Part shown: in pieces, positions 16,018 to 25,420 of the stretch | Position numbering within the stretch: the first letter of the stretch is position 1 | Layout of the letters: every line of letters begins with the position of its first letter | DNA from: Ectothiorhodospira sp. BSL-9 | Lineage (GTDB): Bacteria; Pseudomonadota; Gammaproteobacteria; Ectothiorhodospirales; Ectothiorhodospiraceae | Assembly (NCBI RefSeq): GCF_001632845.1 | Contig: NZ_CP011994.1 | Location: 2,924,001 to 2,988,000 of the forward strand | Direction of reading: 5' to 3' | DNA length: 64,000 nucleotides | The notes under the pieces: model-generated | Database searches by the model: none | What the model saw: only the letters and a program-made list of their open reading frames with translations | Told to the model about the DNA's origin: nothing | Position numbers and translations under genes: made by a program

Positions 16018-16295
16018 CATACCTTGAACACACCAAGCCATTTCCACAGCAACCCGACCGCCTGGTGCTGAGAATGGCCTCCGCCCTCCACACCGCCTTT
16101 CAGATTCCCGAGGGTGTGGGTCTGTGTCAGCCCCTCGGGGCCCCGGACTGCGACAACAACCGGGAAGCCCTGGTGCACTGGGTTGAACAGCAGGTGGATC
16201 AACTGGACCCCGCAGTCTGGACCGCGATCATGAGCCAGTTGGTCCAGGAACTGGACGAGGTGCTCAGACGCGAGGAGAAACGGTCATGGCTATGA
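16014..16295 (+). CDS. Small hypothetical protein in integrase operon
   Basis: The ATG at 16,014 overlaps the integrase stop as ATGA, so the 93-residue product (MTYLEHTKPFPQQPDRLVLR...) is likely translationally coupled. It is helical and acidic at the C-terminus (WTAIMSQLVQELDEVLRREEKRSWL). I do not recognise the family. Its 3' end overlaps the next gene by ten bases, which supports a real operon. Confidence 0.6.
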   Translation: MTYLEHTKPFPQQPDRLVLRMASALHTAFQIPEGVGLCQPLGAPDCDNNREALVHWVEQQVDQLDPAVWTAIMSQLVQELDEVLRREEKRSWL

Positions 16296-17260
16296 AAGTG
16301 AAAGACTTGATCCCGGTGCTCCAGCACCCGGACACGGACGTGGACGCCAGGTTCACCGGGCAGTTCGGGCTGGAAATCGTCAAGACATCCTTCGCGCAGA
16401 ACGGCGAACTGTATGGTGCGGCCAACATGTACGACTTCACCGGCTCCGTCAGGGTCTATGCATTCGCCGAACACTGGGGTGGCAAGCTACCCCAGCCGCC
16501 GACGGAATCATTTCTGGCCATCCAGTTCAAGTTCGACCGGCACTTCAACATGGTGCCCGTGGCCTTGCCCATGAAATCGGAGACCATGCCGGCGCGTTCC
16601 AGCCTTGAACTGCTCCCGGCTCATCATGCCCCCAGCCCAGATGACCTTCCCAGACTGGTCGCCCTGGGAGAAGGTTTATCCTGCGAGGCCTATCGGGATT
16701 TCCTGGCATGCGTATTTTCCGATCCAGACTTCGCCCATGCGTTCCTCACGCTCCCCGCCGGGCACCGCTGCCACCATACAGAACCGGGTGGTTTGCTCAG
16801 GCACAGCCTGGAGGTAGCGGAAGGAATCCAGGGACTGAAACTCCAGATGCACCCCCTCAAGCGGGATGCGGGCATTCTGCTCGGCCTGTTCCACGATGTG
16901 GGCAAGGTACTTCTGGCCCAGGACCAGGCGCGGAAGCTCCCATGCCGGTTTAGCGATCATGAGGATCTGATCGAAGTTGTCCTGGACAATAGCCTGTCCA
17001 TGCTCCGATGTCTGGATCCTGACGCCTACTGGGCCCTCTGGCAAGTGGTGCATGCCTACCAGACCAAAAGCCACTACGAGGCTCCACTGGCTAAAATGGT
17101 GGCCGCGCTGGATGGCGTCAGCGCCCAGCAGGATGCCGAAACCCGGGGGCGCGGCCGGTCCTCAGCTTGTAGTTACTGGGTGCCAGCGGGGCGTCGATAT
17201 GATGGACGTGTCAGGTGGCACTGGTCGCCACCGTATGGCGATAATGTCATCGCTCCGTGA
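16286..17260 (+). CDS. HD-domain, TraI-like (MobH-type) protein
   Basis: GAGGAG lies eight bases before the ATG at 16,286. The product is 324 residues. The middle part reads GHRCHHTEPGGLLRHSLEVAE and then LLGLFHDVGKVLL, with the HD pair at 203-204, which matches HD phosphohydrolases and the N-terminal domain of MobH-type TraI proteins of integrative conjugative elements. The first about 110 residues are unique. After about residue 290 (DAETRGRGRSSACSYW) the sequence turns low-complexity and unlike a folded domain, so the 3' end may have been replaced by a deletion joint with the decayed sequence that follows. It probably belonged to a mobile element; activity is uncertain. Confidence 0.65.
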   Translation: MAMKVKDLIPVLQHPDTDVDARFTGQFGLEIVKTSFAQNGELYGAANMYDFTGSVRVYAFAEHWGGKLPQPPTESFLAIQFKFDRHFNMVPVALPMKSETMPARSSLELLPAHHAPSPDDLPRLVALGEGLSCEAYRDFLACVFSDPDFAHAFLTLPAGHRCHHTEPGGLLRHSLEVAEGIQGLKLQMHPLKRDAGILLGLFHDVGKVLLAQDQARKLPCRFSDHEDLIEVVLDNSLSMLRCLDPDAYWALWQVVHAYQTKSHYEAPLAKMVAALDGVSAQQDAETRGRGRSSACSYWVPAGRRYDGRVRWHWSPPYGDNVIAP

Positions 17261-17300
17261 TCAGAAATTCAGGGCGCACTGGTATGTGCGCCTGCCGCCT

Positions 17301-17342
17301 GATAGGCCTTGCCGCCATTAATTTTGTTTGGCAGGGCCTATC
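17301..17342. terminator. Stem-loop after the integrase operon
   Basis: GATAGGCCTTGCC (17,301-17,313) pairs with GGCAGGGCCTATC (17,330-17,342) with one mismatch and a 16-base loop. No T tract follows, so termination is only possible. Confidence 0.4.
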
Positions 17343-17394
17343 CCCTACCCTCCTCGCCGGCCCAGCCCGGACTCGATCAACCTCATGAGGGTCA

Positions 17395-17718
17395 GAGACG
17401 GTCTACCGGCCCGTCCATGAAGGCATGCGCACACTCACCGATACCACGGATGGCGAGGCGGTGCGCGCGCATCCCGTCCTGGGCGAAGACATGGGCCGCT
17501 CCGACGTGCGCAAGTACCTGCCCGGCAGACGCCGACGCAACCGATGATGAAGTCTCCTGGGACAAGCTCAAGTCCAATGACGAGATAAAGCCCCTGCGCG
17601 ACAGGGATATTTCCTGGACCTGTGGCAATGGCGCGCCCATCGCAGCAACCCGGTGGTCTCGATATTCTTTACCTCTAAAACATATCAGTCCTTGAGCACT
17701 TCATGGACCTATCCATAA
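17395..17718 (+). pseudogene. Decayed fragment of ethylbenzene dehydrogenase-like haem-binding protein
   Basis: Three stretches in two frames read like pieces of one protein. Frame A from 17,395 gives ETVYRPVHEGMRTLTDTTDG, then HPVLGEDMGRSDVRKYLP, before a stop at 17,545. A second frame gives DATDDEVSWDKLKSND. Frame A resumes at about 17,599 with QGYFLDLWQWRAHRSNPV, a phrase typical of the EB_dh (ethylbenzene dehydrogenase-related, b-type haem) family. Both ends and the middle are broken, so it cannot encode a working protein. It lies at the right edge of the mobile-element remnant and was probably disrupted by it. Family recognition is from memory of the motif only. Confidence 0.5.
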
Positions 17719-17935
17719 TGGATGCATAAACGTTAAATCATGCATCACCTAAAGCCACCCATGATCACCCTATTGCGGGTTAAAACAGGCCATAAATCAC
17801 ATAAATAAATCCAACCTGAAAAGAATACGCAGCAACATTCATTAATTCACCCATCAAGGAAAACCCGGTACCTTTTCATCTGGCCAATGAACTGGCAGGA
17901 TGAGGCCTCATAGGGAAAAGGACTGGAGGACTATA

Positions 17936-18631
17936 ATGTTAAATCATTTTTTTCGTAAGAAAAGTTTAGTGCTCGCATTGAGCCTGTCAGGTGGCTTTCT
18001 GGCAGTCCCACATAGCGTTCATGCCCAGAGCATTTTCTCGGGGCCTTATCTTGGGGGATCGGCCGGGCTATTCTCGGATTTCAATGCAGACTTCGAGGAG
18101 TCCGACTCTTCTTCACAAGACACTATTCGCTTCGGCGCAGATGACATGCTTTCACGCTTCGACGTTCGCGCGGGATTCGGTCATGTGGTACCCGGCAGTC
18201 AGGTCTATTTTGGCGCGGAAGTCAGCTATACCGTCGCCAATGCGTTCGACGAGGAGATATTGTCAGCATCCGATAGCGAAGGGCGGACAACATTGGACCT
18301 TGAGGGAGATAAAGGCTTTGCCGTGAAGGCGAAACTGGGCTACGTGGCCACCCCCAGAACCCTGCTGTACTGGACGATGGGCTACCAGCAAAGAAACTAT
18401 GAACTCACGGTGATAGGCCCAGATGGGAGAGGTTCTGACGATGAAGACTTCAGCGGAGTTGGATATGGTTTTGGAGCCCGATTTGCCTTATCCGACAATG
18501 TTCATCTGAGCGCTGAGGCCTTTCGCATCGATTACGGTTCCGAGTCCTGGATGGACGGCGACACGCGTCTGAAGATCGACCCCACCGAGACCCAGTTCGA
18601 TGTGGGCCTGATCTATCGATTTGATCTATAG
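17936..18631 (+). CDS. Outer-membrane beta-barrel protein
   Basis: GGAGG (17,926-17,930) precedes ATG 17,936. The 231-residue product has a clear signal peptide: basic FFRKK, hydrophobic LVLALSLSGGFLAV, cleavage after VHA (30). The mature part alternates beta strands (YLGGSAGLF, DVRAGFGHVV, VYFGAEVSYTV, FAVKAKLGYVA, YWTMGYQQRNYEL, GFGARFAL, LSAEAFRIDYG) and ends in GLIYRFDL, a terminal aromatic strand as required for BAM insertion. It belongs to the OmpA-like/opacity-type porin folds; ligand and role are unknown. The 230 bases upstream are AT-rich compared with the neighbourhood and probably carry its promoter. Confidence 0.8.
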   Translation: MLNHFFRKKSLVLALSLSGGFLAVPHSVHAQSIFSGPYLGGSAGLFSDFNADFEESDSSSQDTIRFGADDMLSRFDVRAGFGHVVPGSQVYFGAEVSYTVANAFDEEILSASDSEGRTTLDLEGDKGFAVKAKLGYVATPRTLLYWTMGYQQRNYELTVIGPDGRGSDDEDFSGVGYGFGARFALSDNVHLSAEAFRIDYGSESWMDGDTRLKIDPTETQFDVGLIYRFDL

Positions 18632-18668
18632 ACGAAGCGGCGGAGCCAAAATCGCGGCTATCGGATGC

Positions 18669-18815
18669 GTGGGAGCTGGCCTGCCGGCGATTTCTGCGGT
18701 AACAGCGCCCTGGCCATGCTATGTGCACACCGCTTTCGCGGGCGAGGCCCGCTCCCACAAGGGCCAACCACCTGACCTCAATGCCCGGCACCGTGGGAGC
18801 TGGCCTTGCCGGCGA
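18669..18815. repeat. Cluster of three REP palindromes in alternating orientation (BIME-like)
   Basis: REP units lie at 18,669-18,690 (GTGGGAGCTGGCCTGCCGGCGA), 18,737-18,758 (opposite orientation, CGCGGGCGAGGCCCGC-TCCCAC) and 18,793-18,815. Alternation is the mark of bacterial interspersed mosaic elements. They fill the gap between the barrel gene and the GGDEF/EAL gene and are likely substrates of the REP-associated transposase at 2771. Confidence 0.8.
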
Positions 18816-18949
18816 TGCGCTGCGACAGCAGCATCCAGGCCATGCTTCCGATACCATCCAGAACACCGGTCTCGTAACAAAGGCTTTGGCTATTTCAATC
18901 AACTTGAATTCAGTTTAGTCTGGGAGAGGCTTTCAACTAGGCAGCCAGC

Positions 18950-21900
18950 ATGGACAAGAATCGGTTACGCGAGCGTGCCCGGGCCATACTACGCGACAAT
19001 GTATGGAAGGATATCGACGTGGAGATCGAGCGGGGCGAAGTCAATCTGGGCCACCTCATGGAAGAATTGCATACCTACCACGCTGAACTTCTCCTGCAGT
19101 CTGAAGCCCTGGAAGAAGGGGAACGAGTTACTCAACGTGCGCTGACGCGGTTCAATCGCCTCTATCAGGGCCTCCCATACCCCACCTTTGTGATCAACCA
19201 ACGTGGCCATGTACGAGAGGCCAATGGCGCCGCACTGACGTTGCTGGCGATGGATCAGCAACTATTTCAGCATCTGGCACTACCCGATCATCGCAGTGAA
19301 CTGGAAAAGGCGCTGGACGAGGCTGCCCGCGAAGGGTCCGCTGAACGCCGTGAGATCCCACTGCGCGGTGCCGGCGGGCGGCGGCTGATCGCCGACCTCA
19401 AGCTCATCCGCATCCCGGGTACCTACGATGAAGACACAGAGTTCGTCTGCAGTGTGGTGGACCAGACCGCCGCCGTGGAGCAGCGGCAGGCCCTGGAGGA
19501 TCTGAACCAGCGGCTGCGTGAAGAGCAGGAGCGCTATCGGATCCTGGCGCAGTTCTCACCCGACTGGGATTACTGGCTGGGTGAGGACAACCGTTACTGC
19601 TATGTGTCACCCGCCTGCGAACAGATCACCGGTTATCCCGCGCAGGCCTTTCTGGACGATCCGGACCTCATGTTGCGCATCATCCATCCGGATGATCGGG
19701 CGGTGTATGAAGGACATCTGCACGCGGGCAGTGAGGACAGCCACGCGCTACTGCATTTTCGCATCATCACGCCGTCAGACGATGTCCGTTGGATCGAGCA
19801 CGACTGCCGCGCCGTCCGGGATGCGTCGGGCCGCTACCGGGGGCACCGCGGCACCAATCGGGACATCACCGCGCGCCACGAGGCGGAGGAGGCGCTGCAG
19901 CGCAATGAAGCGGCCCTGACTCAGCTACTGGATAACGTGCCCGAGATTGCCATCCAGGGGTACCGGCCAGATGGGACGGTAACCTACTGGAATCCCGCCA
20001 GTGAGCACCTCTATGGCTATTCCATCGATGAGGCGCTGGGCGCCAACCTGGCCGATCTCATCATTGCTCCGGAGGATCACGAGGCCTTTTTCCAGGGCAT
20101 GCGGGACGTGCGCGAGGGGGAGCACCTACCCACCTCGGAGATGCTGATCCTGCGGCATCGAGAAGGGCACACCCTCAAGGTACTCACCTGCCATGTGGTC
20201 GTGCAGCATGCTGAGGACAATCTGAGTCTGTACGCCATGGATGTGGATCTCACGACCCGACTCAGGGACCAGGAATGGCTATGGGAGGCGGTTCAGGGCG
20301 GCAACGTGGGCTTGTTCGAGTGGCGGCCAGATGGGGATGTTTTTCTCTCGCCCGAACTCAAGGCGCAACTGGGCTACCAGGATCATGAACTGGAGGATGA
20401 CCTGGAAGTTTGGCGATCCTTGATCCACCCGCACGAGCGCGATGAGGCCATTCGCCGGTTCGAGCAGTACACTCGCCAACCCCAAGGGCGATTCCACCTT
20501 GAAGTGCGCATGCATCATCAGACGGGCCAGTGGCGATGGATCCTGCATCAAGCCTCCCCCGTCCATGGCCCGGGGGGACATCTGCGCAAGATCCTGGGTT
20601 CCACCCTGGACGTCACGGAGCGCAAGCTGGCCGAGGAACAAAGCGAGCGACTGGCCTACGCCGTAGAGCAAAGCCCCGGTGTCGCGATGCTCACCGACAC
20701 CGATGGCGTGGTCGAGTACGTGAACCAGCGTTTCTGTGACATCACCGGGTTCTCCCGCGAGGAGGTGCTCGGACAGCGACCCGGCATGCTGCGTTACGGC
20801 GAAAAGAACGTCGAGAGGTACGAAGCACTCTGGGCAACGATCCGCAGCGGCAAAACCTGGGAGGGCGAGTTCAACAATCGCACCCGCTCGGGCGAGCCTT
20901 ACTGGGAGCAGGCGCGGATTTCACCAATCCGCAATGCCCGTGAGGAGGTCACGCATTACATCAAGCTGGCGGAGGACATCTCCGACAAGCGCGCCCTGAC
21001 CAAGCGCCTGGAGTATCTGGCCTTCCATGACCCGCTGACAGGCTTGCCCAATCGCAACGTCATGCTGGACAGGATCGGTCAGGCCATTGCCCAGGCCCGA
21101 CGGGATCGGCATACCGTGGCCGTGGTGTTTATTGACCTGGATGACTTCAAGGTGGTCAACGATTCACTGGGCCATGCCCAGGGCGATCAACTGCTGATTC
21201 ACATCGCGGAGCGTCTGCGCACCCTGGTGCGCGAGGAAGACACCGTGGCCCGCTTCGGCGGTGATGAGTTCATCCTGCTGCTGTCCAGCCTCACGCATGC
21301 GGAGGATGTGATCCCGGTAATCGACAAGCTCCAGGCAAAACTAAGCCAGCCCATATCACTACTTTCCAACCAGATCTGTATGACCGTGAGCATGGGTGTT
21401 GCCGTCTTTCCTGGTGATAGTGATCGCCCCGAAGAATTGGTACGTCATGCCGACGCGGCCATGTATCGCGCCAAGGCCGAGGGGCGACGCTGCTACCACT
21501 TTTACACCCAGGAAATGGACGCGGCACTGCAGGAACGCATGGAACTGGACCAGGCCATGCGCCAGGCGCTGGAGCGAGACGAATTCCATCTGGTGTATCA
21601 ACCCCGGGTGGAACTGGTCACCGGGCGCACCCTCAGCCTGGAAGCCCTGGTGCGTTGGCATCACCCCCAATGGGGCATCATCTCACCAGGTCGTTTCATT
21701 CCCCTGGCGGAGGAGACAGGATTCATCCTCTCGCTGGGGCCGACGATCCTGCGGCAGGTGTGCGAGCAGATTCGCCACTGGAAGGTCCGGGGTGTTCCGA
21801 CGGTGCCCGTGGCGGTCAACCTGTCGGCGCGTGAGTTCCGGGAGCCCGGCGTTGTCGAACGCATCCTCACCGTGTTGGCCGAAACCGGCCTGGACGCCAA

Positions 21901-22336
21901 CGATCTTGAAATCGAGGTCACCGAAAGCGCGGCCATGAGTTCCATTGAGCAAACCATACACACACTCACCGAACTCAATGCTCGTGGGGTGCGCATATCC
22001 ATTGACGACTTTGGCACCGCCTACTCTTCCTTGAACTACCTCAAGCGCCTGCCCGTGTACGCCATCAAGATCGATCGGTCCTTCGTCTCCGACATGGAGG
22101 AAGACCCCGCCCATCACCCCGAGGATGCCGCCATCATCCGGGCCATCATCGGACTGGGCGAGACCCTGGGCATGAACGTCATTGCCGAAGGTATTGAAAA
22201 CATCGTGCAACGGGACTTCCTGCTCGACCATGGCTGCATGCAGGGACAGGGCTATCTGTTCAGCCGACCGATGCCAGCCGAAGACATGGAGCGCTCCCTG
22301 ATTGTTAAAAAAATATTCGACGCCGGCGCCTCCTGA
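18950..22336 (+). CDS. Multi-PAS GGDEF/EAL cyclic-di-GMP protein
   Basis: The 1128-residue protein has about five PAS domains (roughly 60-170, 195-315, 320-435, 440-560, 565-690, several with the PAC ending HRGTNRDIT-like), then GGDEF and EAL domains. The cyclase motif GGDEF (770-774) is intact, and an RxxD inhibitory site (REED, 762-765) stands five residues before it. The phosphodiesterase motif EALVRW (from 898), DDFGTAYSSL and KIDRSFV are also intact, so both activities are possible. No membrane segment or signal peptide is apparent, so it is probably a cytoplasmic sensor of redox, light or small ligands. It would link an input signal to c-di-GMP, which commonly governs adhesins and exopolysaccharide such as those encoded downstream. 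Confidence 0.92.
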   Translation: MDKNRLRERARAILRDNVWKDIDVEIERGEVNLGHLMEELHTYHAELLLQSEALEEGERVTQRALTRFNRLYQGLPYPTFVINQRGHVREANGAALTLLAMDQQLFQHLALPDHRSELEKALDEAAREGSAERREIPLRGAGGRRLIADLKLIRIPGTYDEDTEFVCSVVDQTAAVEQRQALEDLNQRLREEQERYRILAQFSPDWDYWLGEDNRYCYVSPACEQITGYPAQAFLDDPDLMLRIIHPDDRAVYEGHLHAGSEDSHALLHFRIITPSDDVRWIEHDCRAVRDASGRYRGHRGTNRDITARHEAEEALQRNEAALTQLLDNVPEIAIQGYRPDGTVTYWNPASEHLYGYSIDEALGANLADLIIAPEDHEAFFQGMRDVREGEHLPTSEMLILRHREGHTLKVLTCHVVVQHAEDNLSLYAMDVDLTTRLRDQEWLWEAVQGGNVGLFEWRPDGDVFLSPELKAQLGYQDHELEDDLEVWRSLIHPHERDEAIRRFEQYTRQPQGRFHLEVRMHHQTGQWRWILHQASPVHGPGGHLRKILGSTLDVTERKLAEEQSERLAYAVEQSPGVAMLTDTDGVVEYVNQRFCDITGFSREEVLGQRPGMLRYGEKNVERYEALWATIRSGKTWEGEFNNRTRSGEPYWEQARISPIRNAREEVTHYIKLAEDISDKRALTKRLEYLAFHDPLTGLPNRNVMLDRIGQAIAQARRDRHTVAVVFIDLDDFKVVNDSLGHAQGDQLLIHIAERLRTLVREEDTVARFGGDEFILLLSSLTHAEDVIPVIDKLQAKLSQPISLLSNQICMTVSMGVAVFPGDSDRPEELVRHADAAMYRAKAEGRRCYHFYTQEMDAALQERMELDQAMRQALERDEFHLVYQPRVELVTGRTLSLEALVRWHHPQWGIISPGRFIPLAEETGFILSLGPTILRQVCEQIRHWKVRGVPTVPVAVNLSAREFREPGVVERILTVLAETGLDANDLEIEVTESAAMSSIEQTIHTLTELNARGVRISIDDFGTAYSSLNYLKRLPVYAIKIDRSFVSDMEEDPAHHPEDAAIIRAIIGLGETLGMNVIAEGIENIVQRDFLLDHGCMQGQGYLFSRPMPAEDMERSLIVKKIFDAGAS

Positions 22337-22551
22337 ACCAGAGTGCCTGTGCATCGATCCATATTGGAGATAAAAGGCTCGAGCCCTGGGGTACCTGCTA
22401 CGGATCATCCACCCACATCAATCCCTGCGAAGCCAGCCAGTGCTCACTGACAACGGGCGTGTCATCAGAGATCTCCACCCACTGAGCATCCACAGCAATG
22501 GTATGACGGTCCGCCATGATCAACAGCAGGCCACCATCATCTTGAGCGACC

Positions 22552-23934
22552 GAGTTATTGTCAAATCTGGTGTACGGCGGTCAGGCGGCCTTCCTGTCTG
22601 ACTGATCGATTACTTGCTCTCCGTCCTGGAACTTGACGTTGTTGACGACCAGTTCCAGTTTCTGGAAATGCTTGATGCGTCTCCAGCGCTTCTGGGCACT
22701 CTGGAGCAGCTTGAATACCATCGCCAATGTCGTCGCCCGGGATCCGCAGCTCCGGCTGCGCTTGGTCCGCAGGCGAACCGTGGAGAAGGTCGATTCCACC
22801 GGGTTGGTGGTTCGGATGTGCACCCAATGCTCCGCAGGGTAATCGTAAAATGCCAGCAGCTCATCCCGATCCTTTGCCAGGCAGGCCATCGCCTTGGGGT
22901 ACTTGGCCTCGAAGCATTTCAGGGTGCGATCAAAGGCCTGGTGAGCCATTTCTCGGGTCTGCGCCATCCAGATTTCCTGGAGATCGGACTTGACCTTGGG
23001 CTGCACCGACTTGGGCAGCTTGTTGAGCACATTCGCTGTCTTGTGGACCCAGCAGCGCTGATGGTCCGTCTGTGGATAGATCTTGCTCAGCGCTGCCCAG
23101 AAACCCATGGCACCGTCGCCCACAGCCAACTTGGGGCCGGTGGTGAGGCCGCGCTCCCGCAAGTGGGTCAGCAGCGCCTCCCAGCTATCCGCCGACTCAC
23201 GGAAGCCATCCTCGACAGCCACCAGCTCCTTGCGGCCATGCTCCGTGACCCCGATGATCACCAGCAGGCACAAGCGGTCATCCATGCGCACCTTGCTGTA
23301 GATGCCGTCAGCCCACCAGTAGACGTAGCGGCGGTCTGACAGGTCCTGCTGCCGCCACGCTGTGTGCTCATCCTCCCACTGCTTCTTGAGCCGTGAAACC
23401 GTGTTGGCCGAGAGCCCCTTGGCCTTCTCACCCAGCAATGCCCTCAGGGCCTCCTGGTAGTCCCCGGTGGAGACCCCCTTCAGGTAGAGCCAGGGGATCA
23501 ACTCCTCAACGCTGCGAGCCCGCTTCAGGTAGGGCGGCAGCAGACTGCTGTTGAAGCAGGCGCCACCGCCACTGCGGTCACGCACCTTGGGCACCTGGAC
23601 GCTGACATCACCGATCCCGGTCTGCACCGTGCGCTCGGGCAGGTAGCCATTGCGAACCACCGCCTGGCGCCCATCGTCGAGGCGCTGCTCGGCATACTGC
23701 GCCAGGAAAGTGGCCAGTTCGGCCTCGACCGCCTGGGCAATCAGGTCGCGGGCACCCTGGCGCAGCAGCTCGTGCAGCGGATCCGTGGCCTGCGGTTCTG
23801 GTTGTGAAACAGCTTGAAGGGTAGACTTGGTCATGGCGTATCCGCTTTTGTTGATTGAGATCTTGGTCGTGATCAATCAACAGGATACGCCACCTTCACT
23901 TCCTCCCCCCATACACCAGATCTGAGCTTAACTC
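22552..23934. mobile_element. IS256-family insertion sequence, complete, 1383 bp
   Basis: The ends are imperfect inverted repeats of about 26 bases: 22,552 begins GAGTTATTGTCAAATCTGG and the complement of the right end begins GAGTTAAGCTCAGATCTGG, with ATCTGGTGTA shared. The element is flanked on both sides by TGAGCGACC (22,543-22,551 and 23,935-23,943), a perfect nine-base target duplication, the size expected for this family. One copy of TGAGCGACC restores the reading frame of the interrupted gene. Confidence 0.92.
22581..23834 (-). CDS. IS256/Mutator-type transposase
   Basis: I prefer ATG 23,834 (MTKSTLQAV); a TTG 14 codons upstream is possible. The 417-residue protein has the family signature through the DDE core: [12 protein letters not shown] (first Asp), [12 protein letters not shown] (second Asp) and [17 protein letters not shown] (Glu), plus [13 protein letters not shown] with the C...H motif. 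The N-terminal part ([14 protein letters not shown]...[12 protein letters not shown]) is also standard. It appears intact and, with well-preserved ends and target duplication, the insertion looks recent. Confidence 0.93.
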   Translation of the reverse strand: MTKSTLQAVSQPEPQATDPLHELLRQGARDLIAQAVEAELATFLAQYAEQRLDDGRQAVVRNGYLPERTVQTGIGDVSVQVPKVRDRSGGGACFNSSLLPPYLKRARSVEELIPWLYLKGVSTGDYQEALRALLGEKAKGLSANTVSRLKKQWEDEHTAWRQQDLSDRRYVYWWADGIYSKVRMDDRLCLLVIIGVTEHGRKELVAVEDGFRESADSWEALLTHLRERGLTTGPKLAVGDGAMGFWAALSKIYPQTDHQRCWVHKTANVLNKLPKSVQPKVKSDLQEIWMAQTREMAHQAFDRTLKCFEAKYPKAMACLAKDRDELLAFYDYPAEHWVHIRTTNPVESTFSTVRLRTKRSRSCGSRATTLAMVFKLLQSAQKRWRRIKHFQKLELVVNNVKFQDGEQVIDQSDRKAA

Positions 23935-24180
23935 TGAGCGACCACACCCAGCACCTGATTCACCCACCAGACGGGCACCATACCCTCGGGCGGCGGCTCA
24001 GCGGCCTGTGCCAGCGAAAGCACAAGCAACACGCCACAAACCCCGGTTGCCAACCTGCCCCGACGGTGCCATTGCAGCCATGAGCGCACCAGATGACGTC
24101 GATGATCCGGCACACCCCCCCCATGCGCGCGCTGCAAATGGGCGTTGAGACAAACCTGTGCCACACGATATCTCCTGAGA

Positions 24181-25164
24181 TCAGTGATACAACGCCAGCC
24201 GGGTCAGGCGGCGCAAGGGCGATCGTTCCAGAACATTGAAAGCGAATTTCTTGCACATGGCATTGCACATATCCGGATGGCCTGCGTACCAGGCCTGAAA
24301 AGCCGGCAAGACCACCCGATGGATGAACTGCGCCCAGCGCTCCCCCACCCATGCGGCGTCGCAACGTTCGAGCTGCCGCTCACCAGCCTGAACCAGGCAG
24401 TGGTATCGATAGGGATTGAGCTTGAGTGTCCATAGCGCATGCTTCAGGCCTGCCTCGTCGGCCACGCGCAAGTAATCCCGATCCGGTTCACCGAGTTCCG
24501 AATAGGCCGCCTCGAAGCCGCCAATGAAGGGAATCCGGGCCTGCCAGGCCGTCTGCAATGGTCGCGAGGACCAGCGGGGATGATCGCGCCCATCCAGGCC
24601 ATGAACGCCGAGCAGCACGTCCACACACCCCAGATCGTGACCATGCTCCGACTGCGACCGATCGGCCAGTCTCAGGCCCATATCCCCGAGGATGCACCGC
24701 AAGCGGTCAATGGGAATGCCGTTCTCTTCAGCGGGCAGCGCCAGGCCCACGTTAAACACCTGAGCGCGCCCCCTCTCGCGCGGCCCCACCCCAGGCGGGG
24801 TAAACGGCAGGATCACATGCGCGCCCTGCCCTCCTTGAGCAGCGTGATGCACCACCTCCAGTTGCGCATAGGGGAAGGCGACATCCTCACCCCTCACCGC
24901 CACCACGAACCACTGCCCGGGCACATAACCGCGCCACTGGCGCAAGCGACGCGCAGTCATCACATTGATGGCATCCTGGCGAGGCTCATTGGATAGGTTC
25001 ACCGTGTAGAGACTGCGGCCCATCCAGTAATAGGCAGGCCAGATCCAGGGATCCCTGGACATGATCGCGTCCCCCTGATCCCAGGAAAGATGCCGCCATT
25101 GCGCCAGCTCACCAGGTGGCAGGGGCGCGTCCGTCACGAAGTTGATCAGGGGCTCACCGGTCAC
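24181..25164 (-). CDS. Putative GT-B-type glycosyltransferase
   Basis: A 327-residue soluble protein; the start is taken at GTG 25,164, but the ribosome site is weak and the start uncertain. The C-terminal half contains SSRPLQTAWQARIPFIGG then ELGEPDRDYLRV, which resembles the donor-binding stretch of GT-B glycosyltransferases (a K/R-P-x-K-L...A-x-P-x-I-G-G-x-D pattern). The N-terminal half has INFVTDAPLPPGELAQWRHL and alternating strand/helix segments. I cannot name the donor or acceptor. It is upstream of and in operon with the truncated surface-protein gene. Its place in an exopolysaccharide region fits polymer or protein glycosylation. Confidence 0.5.
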   Translation of the reverse strand: MTGEPLINFVTDAPLPPGELAQWRHLSWDQGDAIMSRDPWIWPAYYWMGRSLYTVNLSNEPRQDAINVMTARRLRQWRGYVPGQWFVVAVRGEDVAFPYAQLEVVHHAAQGGQGAHVILPFTPPGVGPRERGRAQVFNVGLALPAEENGIPIDRLRCILGDMGLRLADRSQSEHGHDLGCVDVLLGVHGLDGRDHPRWSSRPLQTAWQARIPFIGGFEAAYSELGEPDRDYLRVADEAGLKHALWTLKLNPYRYHCLVQAGERQLERCDAAWVGERWAQFIHRVVLPAFQAWYAGHPDMCNAMCKKFAFNVLERSPLRRLTRLALYH

Positions 25165-25320
25165 GTCACAACACCGGACTGTGTAGGTTGGTTTCGCTCA
25201 CGCATACCTCCCAAGACAGGGAGCGATGCCATGATGACCTCGATCGCAACGGCCATGCAGGACAATGCTGTCGTGAATATTTAACGCTTCTCTAAAATTT
25301 ACCCCGGTTTTCGGGCCGAG

Positions 25321-25387
25321 ATGGAAGGAAAGAAACCACATTGAACCAATACAGGCGCCACAAGCGCGCCTCCCCTCCATTTCGGAT
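25321..25387 (+). repeat. Leader duplicate A (copy of 34,778-34,846)
   Basis: The first 36 bases (ATGGAAGGAAAGAAACCACA and on to ACAGGC) are identical to 34,778-34,813, and both copies carry TCCATTTCGGAT about 20 bases later. The other copy lies directly upstream of the Wza-like gene. Here it lies between two minus-strand genes with no plus-strand gene behind it, so it looks like the orphan leader of a duplicated, then deleted, locus. Confidence 0.8.
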
Positions 25388-25420
25388 ATTTACAATATCG
25401 GATATTGGCAAAGTGGCGGG

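Larger units (their letters stand above)
22398..24164 (-). pseudogene. Truncated surface-protein N-terminus, interrupted by IS256-type element
   Basis: Before the insertion this was an open frame from GTG 24,164 (AGGAGAT upstream) to TAG at 22,398-22,400, about 125 residues. The 5' part reads RRGRLATGVCGVLLVLSLAQAAEPPPEGMVPVWW, and the 3' part resumes GVVAQDDGGLLLIMADRHT and ISDDTPVVSEHWLASQGLMWVDDP. Both halves closely match the first about 130 residues of the 2001-residue protein at 28,182-34,187. The stop comes just where that protein continues (WVDDSAAEV), so it was already a short paralogue or truncation before the insertion sequence entered at the GVVAQ codons. It follows the glycosyltransferase-like gene by 16 bases. 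Confidence 0.8.

Noticed and set aside
17309-17695. A 128-codon plus-strand frame as an intact gene
   Set aside because: Only a middle stretch (DATDDEVSWDKLKSND) looks like protein, and the neighbouring pieces of the same family lie in another frame, so it is treated as part of a pseudogene.
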